Shown: piece by piece, positions 13,706 to 17,173 of the stretch
Position numbering within the stretch: position 1 is the first letter of the stretch
Layout of the letters: each line of letters starts with the position of its first letter
Assembly (NCBI GenBank): GCA_044356865.1
Contig: JBIKVN010000040.1
Coordinates: 1 to 17,173, forward strand
DNA from: JBEIUL01 sp044356865
GTDB taxonomy: Bacteria; Planctomycetota; Phycisphaerae; Phycisphaerales; SM1A02
Direction of reading: 5' to 3'
DNA: 17,173 bases
Program-made: the position numbers and the translations under genes
The notes under the pieces: generated by a model
Told to the model about the DNA's origin: nothing
Database searches by the model: none
Seen by the model: the letters and a program-made list of their open reading frames with translations, nothing else

Positions 13706-15103
13706 TCATTGTGCCAGAAGCGGCGGCATCAGGACGGCGGCCCGAGTGGCCGGCGGAGCCGACGCGACCGAGCGGACCCACACCAGAACCACGCCGGCCG
13801 GGGGCAATTCCACGCGGAAGCGGGCGCTTCCGCCCCCTTCCTCCTGCAGCTCGAGCACCCCGTCGGACGGCCGCGGCAGCGCGGCGACTTGCACGGCGGC
13901 GGGGATCGAACGCCACGACCGGAGGTCGGCCTGCGCGACGGCGGCCTTGTAGATGCTGGCCGCGACCAGGACCCCGACCTGCGCCCACTCGTTCGAACGG
14001 GTCGCCTCGTAGGCGGCGAAGGTCGCGGCTTCCTTGGCCGCGACGCTGACCGCCGTCCGCAGCAGGATCTCGGGAAGCTGCCCGTCGAAGTCGCCCTTCC
14101 AGACGGCGTTCAGGTCGGCGAGCGTCTCGGTCCGGACCGGACCGTCGGGCGTCGCGATCGCGAGGCACGCCGCCGGCGGCGGCGCCGACTTGAAGACCGG
14201 CAGCGGGATCGCGGTCAGGCCGAGCCAGGGCGTCACGAGGGGAATCGTGAACTGCTCGAGCCAGGGTCCGGAACCGGTCTCGAAGATCACCACGACCTGC
14301 GGGAAGCCCTCGCGGGCGGCGTCGTAGGGATTGCGCTCGAGAAGCCGGGGCAGCGGCGAACAGTCCGGCGCCATCGCGATCGCCCGCCGCAGGCTGGTGT
14401 CGGCCCGCTGCCGGTCGTTACCGTCGCCGCTCGCCGATTGCACGAGCCAGTCGAGGAACGACACCTCGGGGTTCAGGACGAGCCCGCTCGCCGCGTCGAG
14501 GTCGACGCCCTGGGACTTCAGCGTGTCGCGCGCCGCGCCGCTGCCGCCGCGGTTCCCGATTTCCTTCCGGACCGCCTCGATCCGCTTCGCCCCGTCGACC
14601 TCGGCGTCCTTCTGCCGCTCGATCGCCCGCCGCACCGCGACGCCCGCGGCGGCGAGGTCGCCGGCGAGGAGGTTCGCGATCGCCCGCTGGTTTTCCGCCT
14701 GGATCCGCTCGGCGTACGAGCCCCGCCAGGTGCGGACGGTCTGGTTCACCGCGGCCGCGGCGAGCTCCTCGCCGACGCTGGTGCGGTCCCACTCGCGATC
14801 GAGCCGGTCGGCGAACTCGCTGGCGGCGAGGAACCCGCGGGCGCTGGCGGCGTCGTGCCGGGCGTCCTGGCCGCACTTCGCCTCCTCGAGCAGCCAGAGG
14901 TAGTGCTCGCGGGCCATGGCCCGGTCGTCGGCGACCTCGGGATCGGAAAGCGTCGCGTACGCCTCGGCGAAACGGCCCTGCCCGTGCAGGGCCTGGGCCT
15001 TCTCGATGCGGTCAAGCGGCGACGAGCAGGCGGCGAGCGACACCGCCGCCGCCCCGAGGAGGGTCGACCGGAGCGTTCGTGCGGTTGGGACCGTTCGCGA
15101 CAT
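13706..15103 (-). CDS. COG3014-type lipoprotein of the LpoB/YcfL cluster
   Basis: A 465-residue predicted lipoprotein with signal peptide and lipobox LAAC (C26). The first half (about 28-260) is helical and TPR-like: LHGQGRFAEAYATL, then LLAGDLAAAGVAVRRAIERQ at 145-163, and AIAMAPDCSPLPRLLERN at 241-258. The second half is more strand-rich and carries stretches typical of COG3014 proteins: VVIFETGSGPWLEQFTIPL (271-289), LGLTAIPLPVF, then LLRTAVSVAAKEAA and ADLRSWRSIPAAVQVA (392-407). No biochemical role is established for the family. Its recurring position beside YcfL and LpoB suggests a part in cell-wall synthesis or outer-membrane lipoprotein assembly, which is inference. It is the first gene of the four-gene run and is divergent from ffh. 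A perfect 8-bp inverted repeat lies just before its start codon. Confidence 0.8.
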   Translation of the reverse strand: MSRTVPTARTLRSTLLGAAAVSLAACSSPLDRIEKAQALHGQGRFAEAYATLSDPEVADDRAMAREHYLWLLEEAKCGQDARHDAASARGFLAASEFADRLDREWDRTSVGEELAAAAVNQTVRTWRGSYAERIQAENQRAIANLLAGDLAAAGVAVRRAIERQKDAEVDGAKRIEAVRKEIGNRGGSGAARDTLKSQGVDLDAASGLVLNPEVSFLDWLVQSASGDGNDRQRADTSLRRAIAMAPDCSPLPRLLERNPYDAAREGFPQVVVIFETGSGPWLEQFTIPLVTPWLGLTAIPLPVFKSAPPPAACLAIATPDGPVRTETLADLNAVWKGDFDGQLPEILLRTAVSVAAKEAATFAAYEATRSNEWAQVGVLVAASIYKAAVAQADLRSWRSIPAAVQVAALPRPSDGVLELQEEGGGSARFRVELPPAGVVLVWVRSVASAPPATRAAVLMPPLLAQ

Positions 15104-15236
15104 CGATCGCCGCCGGGAGATCGGCGGCGAGGAGTGTACGACGACGCCGCCCGCGGCCGATTCCGTCCCCTGCTATCGTCCCCCCGCTGCGGTCACAGCC
15201 CCGACCGAATCTACGCCCATCGGGCCGGAGCCGGTC
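15104..15236. promoter_or_regulatory. Divergent control region between the lipoprotein cluster and ffh
   Basis: This 133-base gap should hold promoters for both directions. On the plus strand TGCTATCGT (15171-15179) resembles an extended -10 (TG-n-TATCGT), about 58 bases before the ffh start. On the minus strand TACACT (15138-15133) is a possible -10 about 30 bases before the COG3014-like gene. No convincing -35 is visible for either. A perfect inverted repeat TCGCCGCC (15107-15114) / GGCGGCGA (15123-15130) lies between the minus-strand -10 candidate and the start codon. It could form an RNA hairpin over the translation start or serve as an operator. Confidence 0.35.
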
Positions 15237-16745
15237 ATGTTCGAAAGCCTGTCGGAACGCTTCGGTTCGTTCTTCCGCAACCTCTCGGGTCGCGGCACCA
15301 TCTCGGAATCGAACGTGCGGGACTCGCTCGAGGAGGTCCGCACCGCCCTGCTCGAGGCCGACGTCCACCAGGAGGTCGTGCGCGGCTTCCTCGACCGCGT
15401 GATGACGCAGGCGGTCGGCCGCGAGGTCACCAAGAGCCTGAAGCCCGGCCAGGAGATGGTCGGCATCGTGCACGACGAGCTCGTCGGGCTCATGCGCGGC
15501 GAGGGGCCCGAGGGCGATCCGCTGATGCTCGTCGAGCCGGGCCCGACCGTGGTGATGCTCTGCGGGCTGCAAGGCTCGGGCAAGACCACCACCGCCGGCA
15601 AGCTCGCGGCGTGGCTCAAGCGGCGCGGGCACAGCGTGCTGGTGGCCGCGGCCGACCTGCAGCGGCCCGCCGCGGTCGAGCAGCTGCGGCAGGTGGTCGA
15701 GACCGTCGCGGGCGAGGCCGCCGGCGGGGCGCGGGTCGGCTTCTTCGGCGAGCCCGAGAAGTGCGCCGAGTACGGCCAGGCGGTCGGCGTCGCGATCGGG
15801 GTCTGCCAGCGGGCGTTCAAGGCCGCCCGCGAGGGCAAGTACGACGTCCTCATCCTCGATACCGCGGGCCGCCTGCACATCAACGACGAGCTCATGCGCG
15901 AGCTCCAGGGCGTGAAGACCGCCCTCAATCCGCACCAGATCCTGCTCGTCGTCGATGCGATGACCGGGCAGGACGCCCTCCGCTCGGCGAAGGCCTTCCA
16001 CGAGCGGCTCGCCGTCGACGGGCTGGTCCTGAGCAAGTACGACTCGGACAGCCGCGGCGGCGCCGCCCTCTCGGCCCGCAGCGTGACCGGGGCGAAGGTG
16101 CGTTTCGTCGGCACCGGCGAGAAGTTCGCCGACCTCGAGGAGTTCCGGGCCGAACGGATCGCCGGCCGGATCCTCGGGATGGGCGACGTGGTGAGCCTCG
16201 TCGAGAAGGCGCGTCAGGAAGTGAGCGACGCCGAAGCCGAGCGGATCGCCGAGAAGATGGCGAAAGGCAAGCTCACCCTCGACGACTTCCTCGGCCAGCT
16301 GCGGTCGATCCGCCGCATGGGCCCGCTCAAGTCGCTCATGGGCATGCTGCCGGGCGTCGGATCGATGCTCAAGGGCCTCTCGATCGAGGACGAGCAGCTT
16401 GACCGGATCGAGGGCATCGTCCATTCGATGACGCCGCGGGAGCGCGAGACGCCCGGCGTGGTCGAGAAGAGCCGGGCCCGCCGCGTCGCCGCGGGCAGCG
16501 GCAGCAAGACCGCCGAGGTCTCGCGGCTGGTCGAGCAGTTCCAGCTCATGCAGAAGTTCACCCAGCAGCTCGCCGGCGGCGGCATGGGGGCGAGGCTCAA
16601 GGCGATGCAGGAGCAGATCGCCCGCGGCGGCTCGGCGGCCCTCGGCCCGGGCGGCATGCCGGGCGGGATGCCGGGCATGAGCTTCAAGGGCTCGAGCGCG
16701 ACGGTGAGCCCGAAGGCGAAGTTCAAGCAGCGGAAGAAGAAGTGA
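15237..16745 (+). CDS. ffh: Signal recognition particle protein Ffh (SRP54)
   Basis: A 502-residue SRP GTPase that, with 4.5S/6S RNA and FtsY, delivers inner-membrane and secreted proteins to the translocon. The N domain spans 1-100. The G domain has G1 GLQGSGKT (110-117), the DLQRPAA element (140-146), and DTAGRL (208-213). G4 is SKYDSDSRGGAALS (266-279), where most Ffh proteins have TKLDG. The C-terminal M domain shows GKLTLDDFLGQL, the Met-rich MGPLKSLMGMLPG (361-373), and the SRP-RNA binding RARRVAAGSGSKTAEVSRLV (413-432). The Gly/Met-rich tail (GPGGMPGGMPGM) ends in basic KFKQRKKK. GGAG (15227-15230) stands six bases before the ATG, a good ribosome site. It is slightly longer than E. coli Ffh (453). 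The palindromic repeat array starts 5 bases after its stop. Confidence 0.95.
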   Translation: MFESLSERFGSFFRNLSGRGTISESNVRDSLEEVRTALLEADVHQEVVRGFLDRVMTQAVGREVTKSLKPGQEMVGIVHDELVGLMRGEGPEGDPLMLVEPGPTVVMLCGLQGSGKTTTAGKLAAWLKRRGHSVLVAAADLQRPAAVEQLRQVVETVAGEAAGGARVGFFGEPEKCAEYGQAVGVAIGVCQRAFKAAREGKYDVLILDTAGRLHINDELMRELQGVKTALNPHQILLVVDAMTGQDALRSAKAFHERLAVDGLVLSKYDSDSRGGAALSARSVTGAKVRFVGTGEKFADLEEFRAERIAGRILGMGDVVSLVEKARQEVSDAEAERIAEKMAKGKLTLDDFLGQLRSIRRMGPLKSLMGMLPGVGSMLKGLSIEDEQLDRIEGIVHSMTPRERETPGVVEKSRARRVAAGSGSKTAEVSRLVEQFQLMQKFTQQLAGGGMGARLKAMQEQIARGGSAALGPGGMPGGMPGMSFKGSSATVSPKAKFKQRKKK

Positions 16746-16753
16746 GGCCCGGA

Positions 16754-16774
16754 GCGTCGGCCCGCGGCCGACGC
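16754..16774. repeat. Hairpin A of repeat unit 1, possible ffh 3' structure
   Basis: GCGTCGGCC and GGCCGACGC form a perfect 9-bp stem around a CGC loop, beginning eight bases after the ffh stop. The same stem with a TT loop occurs in unit 2 (16906-16925) and in unit 3. No T-run follows, so it is not a classical terminator, but it could stabilise or end the ffh transcript. Confidence 0.65.
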
Positions 16775-16818
16775 CGGACGCGGCCGGGTCGCCGTCGGAC
16801 GGCCGCCGCGTGCATCAT

Positions 16819-16837
16819 TGCCGGCCGCAGGCCGGCA
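16819..16837. repeat. Hairpin B of the repeat unit
   Basis: TGCCGGCC-GCA-GGCCGGCA is a perfect 8-bp stem with a 3-base loop. It is repeated unchanged in units 2 and 3 at 166-base intervals. With its flank CTCCATGC it is nearly the reverse complement of the start of hairpin A with its flank GCATGGAG, so the 113-bp part has imperfect terminal inverted repeats. Confidence 0.8.
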
Positions 16838-17173
16838 CTCCATGCGCCCCGTACGGCACGAAGCCCGCTCGCGAAAATCGCCATCGACCCCACCCCGCGC
16901 ATGGAGCGTCGGCCTTGGCCGACGCCGGACGCGGCCGGCGAAGGCGCGAGCGGGTCGCCGTCGGACGGCTGCCGCGTGCATCATTGCCGGCCGCAGGCCG
17001 GCACTCCATGCGCCCCGTACGGCACGAGGCCCGCTCGCGAAAATCGCCATCGACCCCACCCCGCGCATGGAGCGTCGGCCTTGGCCGACGCCGGACGCGG
17101 CCGGCGAAGGCGCGGGCGGGTCGCCGTCGGACGGCCACCGCGTGCATCATTGCCGGCCGCAGGCCGGCACTCC

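Larger units (their letters stand above)
16751..17173. repeat. Tandem array of a 166-bp palindromic repeat unit
   Basis: Units begin (GGAGCGTCGG) at 16751, 16903 and 17069, the last cut by the window end. The spacing between units 2 and 3 is 166 bases, and the internal TCATTG recurs at 16815, 16981 and 17147, again 166 apart. Unit 1 is 152 long; it lacks the 15 bases CGAAGGCGCGAGCGG but has one extra loop base. Copies differ by scattered single bases. Each unit has a 113-bp part with GCATGGAG at one end and CTCCATGC at the other, and a 53-bp part (17012-17064). 166 is not a multiple of three, so long open frames across it shift phase at every unit. This 428-base stretch to the window end holds no gene I can support. 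Confidence 0.9.

Noticed and set aside
13559..16402. Long plus-strand open frame opposite the COG3014-like gene and running into ffh
   Set aside because: No domain features; it overlaps well-supported genes in other frames.
16754..16774. Classical Rho-independent terminator for ffh
   Set aside because: The stem is strong but no T-run follows, and the same stem recurs in every repeat unit, so it belongs to the repeat.
16815..17150. Possible Arg-rich repeat protein in the tandem array (minus strand), also 16214-17068
   Set aside because: The 166-base period is not a multiple of three, so each repeat changes frame; the translation is explained by the DNA repeats.
16746..17173. CRISPR-like array
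   Set aside because: The whole 166-base unit is conserved, including the segments between hairpins; there are no unique spacers and no cas genes.

Overview
The window is very GC-rich bacterial chromosome, densely packed with genes on both strands. It holds a partial sigma factor, thirteen complete protein genes, and a tandem repeat array that runs off the right edge. There are no transposase or phage genes, no tRNA or rRNA, and no CRISPR. The gene style suggests a Planctomycetota bacterium, perhaps Phycisphaerae. The clues are a long prepilin peptidase with a KEGD...HARREM-type insert, an M50 peptidase with a charged SLT..ER..L tail, and C-rich leaders without Shine-Dalgarno sequences. This placement is inferred from protein style only. 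Outer-membrane lipoproteins, MlaD and an OmpA domain point to a diderm envelope.

Layout. Positions 1-127 are the 3' end of a primary sigma-70 factor. It converges, with a 3-nt gap, on a minus-strand pair: a Nudix hydrolase (1728-1177) whose stop overlaps the start of an M50 site-2-protease-like membrane protein (1180-131). Divergent from these is mlaF-mlaD (1754-3657), an ABC lipid-transport ATPase and its MCE substrate-binding partner, with no MlaE permease beside them. A strong hairpin at 3691-3717 separates mlaD from a convergent minus-strand run: xseA (7728-6280), xseB (6219-5953), a type IV prepilin peptidase (5940-4606) and an OmpA-domain lipoprotein (4476-3745). recG (7802-9970) and polX (9993-11747) read the other way. 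A tiny divergent region (about 7780-7801) between xseA and recG carries a -10-like element on each strand.

The most distinctive block is 15103-11751 on the minus strand. It is a four-gene envelope set: a COG3014-type lipoprotein, a YcfL/DUF1425 lipoprotein, an LpoB-like penicillin-binding-protein activator, and an exported CsgG/FlgT-flavoured protein. It converges on polX with another 3-nt gap. Divergent from it is ffh (15237-16745), the signal recognition particle GTPase, whose G4 motif is unusual.

From 16751 to the end lies a non-coding array of a 166-bp unit in at least 2.6 copies. Each unit contains two perfect hairpins and ends that are near inverted repeats of one another.

How the genes relate: xseA/xseB, recG and polX form a DNA-repair neighbourhood around one divergent control region. 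mlaFD, the OmpA lipoprotein, the LpoB cluster and the M50 peptidase all act at the envelope. RpoD and Ffh are core housekeeping functions.
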